64,000 nt of DNA, taken from contig CAZZBB010000050.1 in NCBI GenBank assembly GCA_964652195.1, positions 12,634 through 76,633 of the forward strand, read 5' to 3'. Made by a program: the position numbers and the translations under genes. Below are positions 18,264-27,940 of this stretch, one piece after another. The stretch's first letter is position 1; every line of letters starts with the position of its first letter. Under the pieces are notes generated by a model. The model was given only the letters and a program-made list of their open reading frames with translations. It was not told the DNA's origin and ran no database searches. This stretch comes from MSPOR6 sp964652195 (lineage in GTDB: Bacteria; Poribacteria; WGA-4E; WGA-3G).

Positions 18264-18719
18264 TTATTGACCTTGTGTCGTCTCTTCTATCCAATTAGTT
18301 ATATCCTTATCAAGGTCAGTACCACCAAGTTTACCATCCTTACCATATGACAGTAGGTCATAGTCGTATCCATAATTGCTACCTGGATTTCGATAGACAT
18401 ACGGATTCCCCCATGGATCGTTTGTTAGTTGTTGATCAAGATACGGTCCAGCCCAACCCAACGGAGAAGGATTTGGTGCACGCCATAATGCCTCTAAACC
18501 CTGTTCAGAGGAAGGATATTCTCCTACCTCACTCATATATAGTCCTAAGGCAGTTTTTAAATTACTAATTTCCATTTTTGCTTTCGTTACTCTAGCCTTT
18601 TGAGGGGCATTTACGATTCTTGGAGCAATGAATGCTGCTAAAATACCTAAAATTACAATAACAATAGTTAATTCAATTAGTGTTAAACCTGATTCATCGT
18701 TTTTAAATTGTTTAATCAT
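18264..18719 (-). CDS. gspG: major pseudopilin GspG
   Basis: A 151-residue protein with the diagnostic leader and helix ESG|LTLIELTIVIVILGILAAFI, then PRIVNAPQKARVTKAKMEI. The GspG-specific C-terminal part follows: GEYPSSEQGLEAL, WAGPYLDQQLTNDPWGNPYVY, YDLLSYGKDGKLGGTD. These residues form the calcium-binding loop in known GspG structures. A strong AAGGAG precedes the ATG. It polymerises into the pseudopilus that pushes substrates through the secretin. This is the clearest evidence that the cluster is type II secretion rather than type IV pilus. Confidence 0.92.
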   Translation of the reverse strand: MIKQFKNDESGLTLIELTIVIVILGILAAFIAPRIVNAPQKARVTKAKMEISNLKTALGLYMSEVGEYPSSEQGLEALWRAPNPSPLGWAGPYLDQQLTNDPWGNPYVYRNPGSNYGYDYDLLSYGKDGKLGGTDLDKDITNWIEETTQGQ

Positions 18720-18836
18720 TTGTTTAACTCCTTATATTTTATATATCTGTATAGTCTGGTTTTATTTCCATATCCATGAACTTGTGCCTAATTAGACAAA
18801 TAACCGTAGTGATAGTTTAGAAAAAATGACTTGAAA

Positions 18837-20063
18837 TTATGCTCCACCTAACGCCTGTTGCGCTTCGAATATAGGTAGAATCATTGCAACTGCAATAAAA
18901 CCTATGAGTAAACCCATGATAAGAATTACCAAAGGACTGATTGAACTTGTTAATCTTTCCAAATTCTTCCTGATTTCCATATCATAGTAATCTGAAAGTT
19001 TCTTTAACATTGTTACCGGTTCACCAGACTCTTCACCAACCGCAATCATGTGAGTTACAAGTGATGGAAAATCTTTGCTTTTCTCCAGTTCTCTTGAAAG
19101 GGTAGAACCTTGTTCTACTTCTTGTTCAGCTTCAGAAATAATATGACTGTAAACTTTATTCCCAATTGTGTCCTTCACAACTTTTAAGGCTTGAAGCATA
19201 CGAACACCATTTTCCAATAGAGTAGCCATTGTACGAGTAAATCGTACGATCGCGAATGTACTAAATACAGGACCGATCAATGGAATTTTTATTTTTATAC
19301 TGTCAAGTAGGAACTGACCATTTTCTGTTCGTAGATATTGTCTAAGAAAAGTTGCAATAATACTAATTCCAAGTAAACCAACCCACCAGAAACTGGCAAA
19401 TCCATTTGAGACAGAAATCAATATTTGTGTTGGTAGTGGTAACTCGCCACCAAATTCTTCAAACATAGCTGTAAATTTTGGGATTACGAGAACCATTAAT
19501 ACAATTATCGCCGTAACCATCAATCCAAAGAGTATAGCTGGATAGAATAATGCTGAAATGACTTGATTTTTTAGTAAGCGCTGTCTTTCAGCAAATTCAG
19601 CAAGCCGTTCCAACACTTCACCTAACACACCACCTGTTTCTCCCGCTTTGACCATATTTACATATAGATCAGAAAAAATTTTGGGATGTTGTTGCAATGC
19701 TGCATTAAATGTTGCACCGTGTTCAACATCGTGTTTAACCTGTGAAATTATCCTATGTAATTCAGGATTTGCTATCTGCTCTAAAGTCACCTCTATTGCA
19801 CGGGGAAGTGCTACATGTGCATTAATTAAAGCTGCCAACTGGTAAGTAAAAAACTCAACATCTGCTGATTTTACCTTACGTGTACCAATATTTAGTATCC
19901 GTTTAGCCTTTGTTTCAAGAAGTTCACCTTCTTCAACAATCTTTGTTGGCCAATATCCCATTTGGCGTAGTTGGGCAATTAGGTCTGCTTTCGTTTCAGC
20001 TTCTAATGTATTATTGACTGTTGTTCCTGTATAGGTTATGGCTTCATATTGAAATCTCGGCAT
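18837..20063 (-). CDS. gspF: GspF/PilC-type inner-membrane platform protein
   Basis: A 408-residue polytopic protein. It contains two T2SSF domains (about residues 70-190 and 270-395) with the motifs FTYQLAALINAHVALPRAI and FTRTMATLLENGVRMLQAL, each followed by GE[ET]G-type turns (KAGETGGVLGEVLERLAE, AVGEESGEPVTMLKKLSD). Three hydrophobic helices are visible. GspF forms the platform that couples the GspE ATPase to pseudopilin assembly. Placed between gspE and gspG, the canonical order. Confidence 0.92.
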   Translation of the reverse strand: MPRFQYEAITYTGTTVNNTLEAETKADLIAQLRQMGYWPTKIVEEGELLETKAKRILNIGTRKVKSADVEFFTYQLAALINAHVALPRAIEVTLEQIANPELHRIISQVKHDVEHGATFNAALQQHPKIFSDLYVNMVKAGETGGVLGEVLERLAEFAERQRLLKNQVISALFYPAILFGLMVTAIIVLMVLVIPKFTAMFEEFGGELPLPTQILISVSNGFASFWWVGLLGISIIATFLRQYLRTENGQFLLDSIKIKIPLIGPVFSTFAIVRFTRTMATLLENGVRMLQALKVVKDTIGNKVYSHIISEAEQEVEQGSTLSRELEKSKDFPSLVTHMIAVGEESGEPVTMLKKLSDYYDMEIRKNLERLTSSISPLVILIMGLLIGFIAVAMILPIFEAQQALGGA

Positions 20064-20210
20064 GGTTACCTCTATAAAAGCGTTTTACTCGATGTAATAA
20101 TAATTCATATTAGGGTAGCTTGGATATTTGATGTGTGGTGTCTTTACATATTCGACTATATGTAAAAAAAGAAAAGAAATTATACAATATTTAATAACCA
20201 CAACGTTAAC

Positions 20211-22079
20211 TTATTCAGTGATGCCTTCGTCAAAATCATATGCATCTTCCTGAGTGAGTCTGAGAATTTCATCAACGGTAGTTAAACCTGCAGTCACTTT
20301 TTGCCATCCATCTTCTCGAAGACTTTTCATCCCTAATCTTACTGCAAGTTTGCGCAATTCACTTGATGAAGCGTGTTGAAGTGCCATTGACTGCAGTTCT
20401 TCTGACATGAAGATAACTTCAAAGATACCGATTCTACCTCTATAACCTCTGCCTCGACACTCTTTACATCCCCCAACTTTTGAACGGGGAATTTCAATAT
20501 TAGTGTCCACATGTACACTGTTATTAGGGAATATACCTGCAATTTCTTCTTCAGTTGGCGAATACATTTCACAACATACATTACAAACCCTACGAGCTAA
20601 ACGTTGGGCAATTATTCCTTCAACAGTGGATGCCACCAAATATGGTTCAACTTTCATGTCTATTAGACGCGTGATAGCACTTGGAGCATCATTCGTGTGA
20701 AGTGTGCTAAACACAAGGTGTCCTGTTAAAGCAGTATGAATTGCCATTTCAGCTGTTTCATAGTCACGTATTTCACCGACAAGCACTTTATCTGGGTCTT
20801 GTCTGAGAATATGTCGTAATCCATCTGCAAAGGTAAATTCAATATCAGGATTCACCTGAATTTGATTAATTCCTTCTAATTCATATTCAACGGGATCTTC
20901 AAGTGTGATGATCTTAACATGTGGGGTATTAATTTCCTTAAGGCAGGCATAAAGAGTTGTGGTTTTTCCACTACCTGTAGGCCCTGTAGCAAGGATAATA
21001 CCATGAGGTTTGTGGATCATGCGTTGGAAAAGTTCATAATTGGTATCTGTTAATCCAAGTTCAGTTAAACCGAATTCAATTGATTGTCTATCAAGAATTC
21101 GGAGAACTACACTCTCACTATGTTGGGTTGCAACAGTTGGAACTGTAGATACACGTAGGTCGATCTGGCGGTTATTGACACTACTAATTTCTCTATTTAT
21201 CTTACCATCTTGTGGTCGACGTCGTTCAGCGACATCCATACCAGCCATAATTTTAATACGTGAAGTAATAGCAGATTGTAGATATGCCGGGGGTTGTGGT
21301 TGATCTTCTAACACCCCATCAACGCGAAATCGTATTTTTAACTCTTCTGGATACGGTTCAATATGAATATCACTGGCACCAGCACGTACAGCATCAATTA
21401 TCATTTGGTCGACAGCCTGAATAACAGTGGGATCTTGGCTAAGGTCTTTTTCGTCAATACCAAAATCTTCTATTCTCTCACGTTCAACAGTAGCTGCTGC
21501 ACCGACTGGACCTTTTATTCCAGCACTCAGCAGAGATGCAGCTGTCTGTCCATATAATCTAACAATCGACTCAGAGATCTCTTCTTCGTCTGCCAGAAGA
21601 AGGTTAATCTCACATTCTGTAACAAACTGTATCTCATCCATCAGAGTTATATCTTGAACATCTGCGACAGCTACAGTTAAGACGTTGTCTTCTAAATTTA
21701 CAGGAACAATTGTATTTCGATATGCAAAACTGGGTGGTACTTTATCAAGTGCTTCTTGTTCTGGATTTACTTCTTCTAATTGAATTATAGGTGTGCCATA
21801 TTCACGGCCCTTTTTAGCAAGTTCAAGTGTTCTTGAAGATACATACTCTGATATAATAACTTCCTCAGATTCACCTGCTTTCTCTATTTCATCAAGTATT
21901 TGTCTATACTCTTGTGATCCTGATTCACCGGATTCATCCATATTCTCTGGGTTATCAATTGGTTTTCTTACCCAACCTTCAAGTACTCTTCCATGTATCT
22001 CTTGATATTGATCATCAGAAATTAAATCTGCTTCTCGTAAGACATCAACAAGGGATTTTTTCATTGAGGCATTGTACAT
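20211..22079 (-). CDS. gspE: GspE/PilB-type assembly ATPase
   Basis: A 622-residue cytoplasmic ATPase. An N-terminal MshEN/GspE-N region (about 1-190) is followed by the ATPase core. Walker A GPTGSGKT lies near residue 366, the Asp box IITLEDPVEYE near 390, Walker B DKVLVGEIRD near 435, and the His box GHLVFSTLHTNDA. A zinc-type tetracysteine (CNVC...CKEC) sits near residues 505-545. It hydrolyses ATP to drive pseudopilus assembly. It is the first gene of the minus-strand secretion cluster, with AAGGAAG upstream of the chosen ATG. Methionine at residue 6 is an alternative start. Confidence 0.92.
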   Translation of the reverse strand: MYNASMKKSLVDVLREADLISDDQYQEIHGRVLEGWVRKPIDNPENMDESGESGSQEYRQILDEIEKAGESEEVIISEYVSSRTLELAKKGREYGTPIIQLEEVNPEQEALDKVPPSFAYRNTIVPVNLEDNVLTVAVADVQDITLMDEIQFVTECEINLLLADEEEISESIVRLYGQTAASLLSAGIKGPVGAAATVERERIEDFGIDEKDLSQDPTVIQAVDQMIIDAVRAGASDIHIEPYPEELKIRFRVDGVLEDQPQPPAYLQSAITSRIKIMAGMDVAERRRPQDGKINREISSVNNRQIDLRVSTVPTVATQHSESVVLRILDRQSIEFGLTELGLTDTNYELFQRMIHKPHGIILATGPTGSGKTTTLYACLKEINTPHVKIITLEDPVEYELEGINQIQVNPDIEFTFADGLRHILRQDPDKVLVGEIRDYETAEMAIHTALTGHLVFSTLHTNDAPSAITRLIDMKVEPYLVASTVEGIIAQRLARRVCNVCCEMYSPTEEEIAGIFPNNSVHVDTNIEIPRSKVGGCKECRGRGYRGRIGIFEVIFMSEELQSMALQHASSSELRKLAVRLGMKSLREDGWQKVTAGLTTVDEILRLTQEDAYDFDEGITE

Positions 22080-22531
22080 AGTATATTAACTTCCTTATTT
22101 TCGTAACTGAATATATGACGCAAAATATTAAATTCCGTTTAGAAGATATAATTGAATGTATTGTTTGGAAATACCATATCTATGCAATTATACAATTAAT
22201 GTTATGTGATATTCCAAGATATTTATATTTGGGTGAATACCTCACTTGTTGTGACACAAAACTATTGTTTATCAAATCTAATACGTATGCGTACATTAAG
22301 ACGGAATTTTCCAAACCTTCTAATTTGTTCAATGTAATTAGACACATAATTACTGAATTAGTTCGTATTCTTGTCAGAGTTATGAAAATATATAGATTTA
22401 TACATATTTTTAAGTAATTACACGAATTTACAAGTTTTTTTAAACAATTTGCTTGACAAAACGTTATAGTATAATGTAGTATATATCTTCGGCAGATTTT
22501 TATGATTATCAAATATAAGGAGAGGAGAAGA
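22080..22531. other. divergent intergenic region upstream of gspE and the sigma factor
   Basis: About 450 bp, very AT-rich, no convincing gene. It must contain the promoters for the secretion cluster (leftward) and the sigma factor (rightward). The one short plus-strand open frame here has no ribosome site or family features. Confidence 0.6.
22453..22482 (+). promoter_or_regulatory. putative sigma-70 promoter of the sigma factor gene
   Basis: A perfect -35 hexamer TTGACA at 22453-22458 is followed 18 bp later by TAGTAT (22477-22482). A perfect TATAAT is also present at 22470-22475, but only 11 bp from TTGACA, too close to pair with it. Which -10 is used is uncertain. Confidence 0.4.
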
Positions 22532-23503
22532 ATGGAAACCGAGTTTTTCGGTGACACAGAAGAAATCGAAGGCGTAGATTCATATATTGATGAGACGACA
22601 TATCCTTCGGAGGAAACAGAATATTCAAACGACTATAAGAGTAGTGATAGAAGTGCTTTAACGAGTTGGTTACGGAGTGTTGCAGGACATCGCTTATTGA
22701 CTCGAGAAGAAGAAGTAGAATTAGCAAAACGAATTGAAGCAGGTGATACGAGTGCAAGGGACGAGTTAGTTCAAGCTAATTTACGGCTCGTAATTTCTAT
22801 TGCAGTGAGATATCAAGGTAACAAGGTCCCTCTTGAAGACCTTATTCAGGAAGGAAACATCGGCTTAATTAAAGCCGCGGGTAAATTCGATTATAGGAAA
22901 GGGTTCAAATTTAGTACTTATGCAATTTGGTGGATCAAGCAATCCATTATGCGAACACTTGATAACTTTGCTCGTTCTATTCGGTTACCTGCATATATTG
23001 TCGCAAAAATGAACAAGTTTGATGCAACTTACGCATCGCTTTGCCAAGAATTACAAAGAGAACCGTCACGTGCAGAAATCGCTGAAGCACTTGACCTGAC
23101 TGTACAACAGGTAGAAGAAATTCTTACCTTTAATGCTGATACCATTTCAATGGATTTACCTCTTGGAGAAGAACGTTCTTCACGTTCAGCAGCAACATTA
23201 GGAGATTTAATTGAAGATCCAGCGACTGCTGCTGAAGATGGACCAATTTCACAACTGATTAAAAATGATTTGGTGGAACAATTCCTTAGTAAACTTCCTG
23301 AACGGGAACAACAGGTATTGAAAATGCGGTTTGGACTTGATGATGGTGAACGAAAAACACTCCGAGAAATTGGAGATGCTCTTGACGTTACAAGAGAACG
23401 TATCAGACAGTTAGAAATATATGCAATTTCTCAACTCAACACACTTTATAATGAAATGGGTGAATTTCGTACAGAATATAAGGTTGGGAAAACTGCAGCT
23501 TAA
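22532..23503 (+). CDS. RNA polymerase sigma-70 family factor
   Basis: A 323-residue sigma factor. After an acidic N-terminus come region 1.2 (LTSWLRSVAGHRLLTREEEVELAKRI), region 2 (ANLRLVISIAVRYQG, DLIQEGNIGLIKAAGKFDYRKGFKFSTYAIWWIKQSI), region 3 (REPSRAEIAEALDL) and region 4 (LPEREQQVLKMRFGLDDGE, TLREIGDALDVTRERIRQLE). Region 2.4 and 4.2 residues match group 1/2 sigma factors that read TTGACA/TATAAT promoters. Region 1.1 is missing, so it could be a group 2 factor or a short primary factor. The start at 22532 is preceded by AAGGAGAGGAG; an ATG 30 nt upstream is less likely. NfuA follows by 21 bp. Confidence 0.9.
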   Translation: METEFFGDTEEIEGVDSYIDETTYPSEETEYSNDYKSSDRSALTSWLRSVAGHRLLTREEEVELAKRIEAGDTSARDELVQANLRLVISIAVRYQGNKVPLEDLIQEGNIGLIKAAGKFDYRKGFKFSTYAIWWIKQSIMRTLDNFARSIRLPAYIVAKMNKFDATYASLCQELQREPSRAEIAEALDLTVQQVEEILTFNADTISMDLPLGEERSSRSAATLGDLIEDPATAAEDGPISQLIKNDLVEQFLSKLPEREQQVLKMRFGLDDGERKTLREIGDALDVTRERIRQLEIYAISQLNTLYNEMGEFRTEYKVGKTAA

Positions 23504-23524
23504 GTTGAATGTGAAGAGGTACAT

Positions 23525-24139
23525 ATGAAGAATCTACTAAGAAAAATTGCGGGAAGTGATGAGTCCTTATTGGAGATTACACCGACTGCCGAAGAAAAGA
23601 TTCAATCCGTAATTGAGGCAGAAGACGTTGAAGTAGAAGGACTTCGAATTTCTATTGAAGGTCGAAATGCAACATCTTTCCAATATAGTCTTGGGTTAGC
23701 TACTGAAGCTGAAGATGGTGACATCGTAATTGAGAAAGATTCCTTTAAAGTTCTCGTTGATTCAAAAAGTGCCTCTGATCTCAAAGGTGCCGTAATTGAT
23801 TACGTCGAAGATCTTAACTCAAGTGGTTTTAAAATTGATAACCCGAATACGCCAACTTGGGATAATCCAAAAGCACAAAAGATTCAAGAGTTAATCGACG
23901 AACGTATTAATCCAGCAGTAGCAGCCCACGGTGGACAGATAGAGTTACTAAATGTTGAAGAGGATGCTATATATATCCATATGGGGGGTGGTTGTCAGGG
24001 ATGTGGAATGGCAAATGTTACCCTCAAGCACGGAATTGAGGCTATGATACAAGAAGTATTCCCAGAGATCAAACAAGTAATTGATACTACCGACCATGCT
24101 GCTGGAGATAATCCTTACTACTCACAAGGAAAAGGATAA
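23525..24139 (+). CDS. nfuA: NfuA-like Fe-S cluster carrier
   Basis: A 204-residue two-domain protein. Residues about 10-105 form a degenerate A-type (IscA/HesB-like) domain without its cysteines. Residues about 115-190 form an NFU domain (RINPAVAAHGGQIELL, then GGGCQGCGMANVTLKHGIE) whose CxxC binds a [4Fe-4S] cluster at a dimer interface. This is the architecture of NfuA, which delivers clusters to apo-enzymes. GAGG precedes the ATG. It is probably co-transcribed with the sigma factor. Confidence 0.85.
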   Translation: MKNLLRKIAGSDESLLEITPTAEEKIQSVIEAEDVEVEGLRISIEGRNATSFQYSLGLATEAEDGDIVIEKDSFKVLVDSKSASDLKGAVIDYVEDLNSSGFKIDNPNTPTWDNPKAQKIQELIDERINPAVAAHGGQIELLNVEEDAIYIHMGGGCQGCGMANVTLKHGIEAMIQEVFPEIKQVIDTTDHAAGDNPYYSQGKG

Positions 24140-24217
24140 GGATAGTTTATGTAGTAATTGCTAATCTTTTGGTACGATTAACTGGAAAATAGAAAATTGG
24201 TTCATAAATTGAATTGC

Positions 24218-24251
24218 AAGTTGACTGGAACAAATAGATTTCAGTCAACTT
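24218..24251 (+). terminator. intrinsic terminator after nfuA
   Basis: A 10-bp perfect stem AAGTTGACTG/CAGTCAACTT around a 14-nt loop is followed by a run of T (to 24254). It overlaps the 3' end of the convergent kinase gene. Confidence 0.7.
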
Positions 24252-25224
24252 TTTCTATTTCTACTCCTTTGTTATTCGCATTTGTTATAAAACATGTTCC
24301 TCCATTAGGTAAGTTGGACAAGAAATTCTCTGCATTATGTTTTAACTTATCAATATCATCGCTGATTGCACAGATGGCAGGTCCCCAACTGCTCACACCT
24401 GCTCCTAAGGCACCATTGCATTGTAGAAATTCTAAGGTCTGTTGTAATTCTATTCCTTGTGCATCTATTTCTACTTTCTTCCATCCGAAATTCTGAATAC
24501 TATTCAATGCGTCACCAAAACTCACAATATCATCCTCTAAAACTGCAGGCAATATTTTGAGAAGTAGTAAATGTGATAATTTCGGTGCTACTGATTCAGG
24601 TTGCGGACAGAGAGTTCGGAACAATTCTAATTCTGCTTCACCATATATTTTTGTACAATTTGGGATTACAATGAGGAGCGGCCAGGAAGGAAAAGTATAT
24701 CGTGCTAAAATTGGAGGTGGTGCTATATCTCCTACTGCTGCGGATGGGAGAAATGATGCTTTCTGTTCTGGATATTGGTGTCCACCATCTAAAATGAATC
24801 CACCAGTTTCAAAGGCAGCAACACCAATCCCTGATGTGCCTCCCCGTCCAACCGCATTTGCAAGCTCCAACAGACTTAAATCAAGTTTGTATAAGTTATT
24901 TACTGCAGCAGCAATTGCCAGAGAAAGCTGTGTGCCTGAACCAAACCCGCTATGGTTTGGAATCTCATTGACTATTCTTAGCTTAATGCCGGGAAAGGTG
25001 TATAAGTTTTGTAGTCTTGTAACGATTTCAGTGGCACGTTTTTGGTAGGTATGTGATTCAACAAATATATCTGATGACGATTCAGCAATTATCTGAAAAT
25101 AGGGTTTGTTAATTGCTAATCCGAATCCACCATCAATTCGACCCAGTTTTCCATTAAGATCTATTAATGAAAAATGAAGACGTGAGGGAGTGGTAATTTG
25201 GATTCGGTTAGTTTCGTCTTTCAT
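24241..25224 (-). CDS. GHMP kinase-fold enzyme, beta-RFAP synthase-like
   Basis: About 327 residues. It resembles beta-ribofuranosylaminobenzene 5'-phosphate synthase (TIGR00144 family as I know it). It starts with TTPSRLHFSLIDLNG, has the GHMP ATP-loop-like PNHSGFGSGTQLSLAIA, then RGGTSGIGVAAFETGGFILDGGH and a C-terminal GALGAGVSSWGPAICAIS. In methanogens and methylotrophs this enzyme makes the first dedicated intermediate of tetrahydromethanopterin. No other pathway gene is visible here, so the bacterial role is open. The start at 25224 overlaps the ABC ATPase stop by 17 nt; an ATG at 25242 lies deeper inside that gene. Confidence 0.7.
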   Translation of the reverse strand: MKDETNRIQITTPSRLHFSLIDLNGKLGRIDGGFGLAINKPYFQIIAESSSDIFVESHTYQKRATEIVTRLQNLYTFPGIKLRIVNEIPNHSGFGSGTQLSLAIAAAVNNLYKLDLSLLELANAVGRGGTSGIGVAAFETGGFILDGGHQYPEQKASFLPSAAVGDIAPPPILARYTFPSWPLLIVIPNCTKIYGEAELELFRTLCPQPESVAPKLSHLLLLKILPAVLEDDIVSFGDALNSIQNFGWKKVEIDAQGIELQQTLEFLQCNGALGAGVSSWGPAICAISDDIDKLKHNAENFLSNLPNGGTCFITNANNKGVEIEKVD

Positions 25225-25888
25225 CTTGCTCAATGAGACCATCTCTTATATGGAGCACACGTTCTGCATGCTCAGCAACTTCAGGTTCATGTGTTACCAT
25301 AATTATGGTATTACCTTCCTCATTGAGTCGGTCAAAAATAGCAAGGATTTCTTTACCGGATCGCGTATCAAGGTTTCCAGTTGGTTCGTCAGCAAATATC
25401 ATTGATGGTCTATTGACTAAGGCACGAGCTATTGCAACACGTTGAACCTGTCCCCCAGAGAGCTCGGTAGATTTATGGTCAACACGGTCTGCTAAACCGA
25501 CTGCTTCTAATGCCTCAAATGCTCTTCTTTTTCTTTCTTTTCTTCCTAATCCAGAATAGATCAATGGTAATTCTACATTGTGTAACGCACTGGTGCGTGG
25601 AAGTAGGTTAAAAGATTGGAACACAAAACCGATTTTCTTATTTCGTATATCCGCAAGCCGGTTGTCAGACAATTTTCCTACCTCTTCCCCTTCTAAAAGA
25701 TATTCACCAGAAGATGGGGTTGCAAGACAACCTAAAATATCCATCATAGTTGACTTCCCAGAACCAGATGGTCCCATTATAGCAATGAACTCTCCAGAGT
25801 CAACAGTAAAGGTTACGCCTCTCAGTGCGTGAACTTGGACATCACCCATCTCATAGACTTTAGTTAGATCGGTTACATCTATTAACAT
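25208..25888 (-). CDS. LolD/MacB-type ABC transporter ATPase
   Basis: A 226-residue nucleotide-binding subunit: Walker A GPSGSGKST, Q-loop FVFQSFNLLPRTSA, signature LSGGQVQRVAIARAL, Walker B MIFADEPTG, and H-loop MVTHEPEVAEHA. This subgroup energises MacB/LolCDE-type (FtsX-fold) permeases for efflux or lipoprotein release. It is the third gene after TolC-like and HlyD-like proteins on the same strand. No permease gene follows; the next gene is the GHMP kinase-fold enzyme. The ATP-binding residues are all intact, so the permease is presumably encoded elsewhere (inference). Confidence 0.88.
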   Translation of the reverse strand: MLIDVTDLTKVYEMGDVQVHALRGVTFTVDSGEFIAIMGPSGSGKSTMMDILGCLATPSSGEYLLEGEEVGKLSDNRLADIRNKKIGFVFQSFNLLPRTSALHNVELPLIYSGLGRKERKRRAFEALEAVGLADRVDHKSTELSGGQVQRVAIARALVNRPSMIFADEPTGNLDTRSGKEILAIFDRLNEEGNTIIMVTHEPEVAEHAERVLHIRDGLIEQDERRN

Positions 25889-25979
25889 ATCCCAGTTTTC
25901 CTCTTATCTAATCATCATTTTTAAAGTATAAATTTCCAAACTAATGATGGAGTGAAAATCACAATCATATTAGCAATGA

Positions 25980-27938
25980 TTACTTATCACTCTTTTCACC
26001 TTTTGTTAACTCCATCATTGAAGGAACAAATACACGATCACCTTCTTTTAATCCACCAATAATTTCAAAGTGGGTCTTGTTTCTCCTACCGACTTTTATG
26101 TGGGTTTTTACACCTTTTTCCTTATCACCTTTTTTGGGTGGTTCACCAGCATCAAGTTTTACAAAATGCTGCCGTTCACTCTTGATATCAGCCTGAATGC
26201 CAGATAATCGATTATTCTCAGAAATAACAAGTATAATTTCCGTTGGACCCGTACGGAGCCCTCTTGGTGGTTCGTCAAGTAATACCTCAAGATTACCACG
26301 TGATTCTGTTGGGGATATCTTACCAACTTGTCCTGCAAACTGTTTACCAATCAGATCTTGTACCTTAAGTTTTTGTCCTTGTTTAAACTGTGTAAGTTGG
26401 TCTGGTTTTAGTGTTGCCTTAACTGTAACTACCTCAGGACTTAAGACAGCAGAGATAGGAATCTGTAGAATGTCAGACTTTTCAAAAACAATAATATCTA
26501 CATCCGCAGACATACCAGGGAAAAGTTTAAATTCATCTTCAGGAATTTCTACGGATATTTCTACCTCAAAAGTAATTACTGATCCACCACTATTTGGACC
26601 GCGGGGAGTAGAACTTGGTGAGATTTCACTGACTGCACCTTGGAATACTTTATTCCGGTAACTATCAACCCGAATTTCCACTCGTTGTCCAGGTTTAATT
26701 TTCCCTATTTCAACCTGGTTAATTTGGGTTCTAACAATCATTTGGGTTAAATCGGCAATCTTCATTATTGCTTCCCCACGAGAAAACGATGATCTGCCAG
26801 AAGTGATAATTTCCCCTTCTTCAACGGAGATACGAGTAATTGTTCCTGCCATAGGAGCTCGAACAGTCGTCCATTCGTACCTCTCCTCTTGAGATTTAAG
26901 CCTACTTTCAGCTTGTAGCAGGTTTGCTTGCGCACTTACTTTAGAATGTTTTGTTAGTGCCTTCTCCTCTTCAGTTGTTTCTACAGTCTGTTGTAATCGT
27001 GTTCGAGCATTATCTAAATCTGCTTTAAGTTGTTTTTCTTGGGCATCATGTGATTCCTTAACAGTATCAACATTCTTTTTATTTAGAGTAAGTGTAGCTT
27101 CTCGGCTTTGAATAGCTTCCTGCATTGCTTTTATACTCTCTTCTTGAGATTTTATCGTCTCAATTTGAGAATCAACTTCTTTTTGAGCTGTTTCAAAATT
27201 AGATTTAGTTAAGACAAGTTGTCTCTGGGATTCCTCTAAAGCTTGTTGTGATATTAATTTTTTGTCAAAAAGTTTTTCATTGCGTTTATGTTCAGACTCT
27301 GTTGTTTCAAGTGTGATTTTTGCGGATTCAACATTCGCCTTCCGTCTATCAAGTGTTAAATTCGCTTGTGTTAATGAGATTTCACCCTGTTTGAGTGTTA
27401 TTTTATCTCGGTTTAATAAGTTCTGTGTTGTTGCGACAAGTGTTTCAGCTTCTGTTATGCGTTGTTGTTTATTGACTGCAAAAGATTGAAGGTTAGCTTC
27501 AGCTTTTGATACGGCATTTTTCGCTTGAAGTAGATCACTTTCCTCACGTTTTTCCGCAATTTGGATCCGTAGATCAGCCTGTTCAAGTTCTGCTTTTCGT
27601 GCATCTCTGTAGGCTTCGGCTTGTTTTTTCTCTTCTAATATCTGTTCCTCATCAATTCTGAGCAAAGGATCGTCCACATTTACAACCTCGCTTTCCTCAA
27701 CGAAAATATCAACGATCTCTCCTTCAACATTAGATCTAACATCAACTTCCAACAGAGAACGCAAGTTCCCTGTTTCCTGTATTTTTACAAGGAATTCACC
27801 TCGACGAACAACCTCACGTTTTTCTTCCTCTTCATTATTCTTTTTGTTAAAGTTGAAACGGGTTACTCCAACCACTCCTACAACAATGACTACTAAAGCA
27901 ATAGATGTAATGATTATCCTTTTTTTGCTGAATTTCAT
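25980..27938 (-). CDS. HlyD/MacA-like periplasmic adaptor with a long coiled coil
   Basis: A 652-residue membrane-fusion protein. The N-terminal signal anchor (IIITSIALVVIVVGVVGVTRF) is followed by the first half of a lipoyl/barrel-sandwich domain (GNLRSLLEVDVRSNVEGEIVDIFV). A very long alpha-helical coiled coil at about residues 95-345 comes next, then the second half-lipoyl (VRAPMAGTITRISVEEGEII) and beta-barrel domains. The coiled coil is several times longer than MacA's, consistent with reaching far across the periplasm or with extra helical hairpins. It starts 2 bp after the TolC gene stop, so the two are co-translated. Confidence 0.85.
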   Translation of the reverse strand: MKFSKKRIIITSIALVVIVVGVVGVTRFNFNKKNNEEEEKREVVRRGEFLVKIQETGNLRSLLEVDVRSNVEGEIVDIFVEESEVVNVDDPLLRIDEEQILEEKKQAEAYRDARKAELEQADLRIQIAEKREESDLLQAKNAVSKAEANLQSFAVNKQQRITEAETLVATTQNLLNRDKITLKQGEISLTQANLTLDRRKANVESAKITLETTESEHKRNEKLFDKKLISQQALEESQRQLVLTKSNFETAQKEVDSQIETIKSQEESIKAMQEAIQSREATLTLNKKNVDTVKESHDAQEKQLKADLDNARTRLQQTVETTEEEKALTKHSKVSAQANLLQAESRLKSQEERYEWTTVRAPMAGTITRISVEEGEIITSGRSSFSRGEAIMKIADLTQMIVRTQINQVEIGKIKPGQRVEIRVDSYRNKVFQGAVSEISPSSTPRGPNSGGSVITFEVEISVEIPEDEFKLFPGMSADVDIIVFEKSDILQIPISAVLSPEVVTVKATLKPDQLTQFKQGQKLKVQDLIGKQFAGQVGKISPTESRGNLEVLLDEPPRGLRTGPTEIILVISENNRLSGIQADIKSERQHFVKLDAGEPPKKGDKEKGVKTHIKVGRRNKTHFEIIGGLKEGDRVFVPSMMELTKGEKSDK

Positions 27939-27940
27939 TG

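Noticed and set aside
22115..22417. 100-codon open frame between gspE and the sigma factor
   Set aside because: AT-driven open frame with no ribosome site, domain or neighbour logic; the region must hold divergent promoters.
22470..22475. Perfect TATAAT 11 bp after TTGACA upstream of the sigma gene as a consensus promoter
   Set aside because: The 11-bp spacing is too short for sigma-70; a TAGTAT with an 18-bp spacer fits better.
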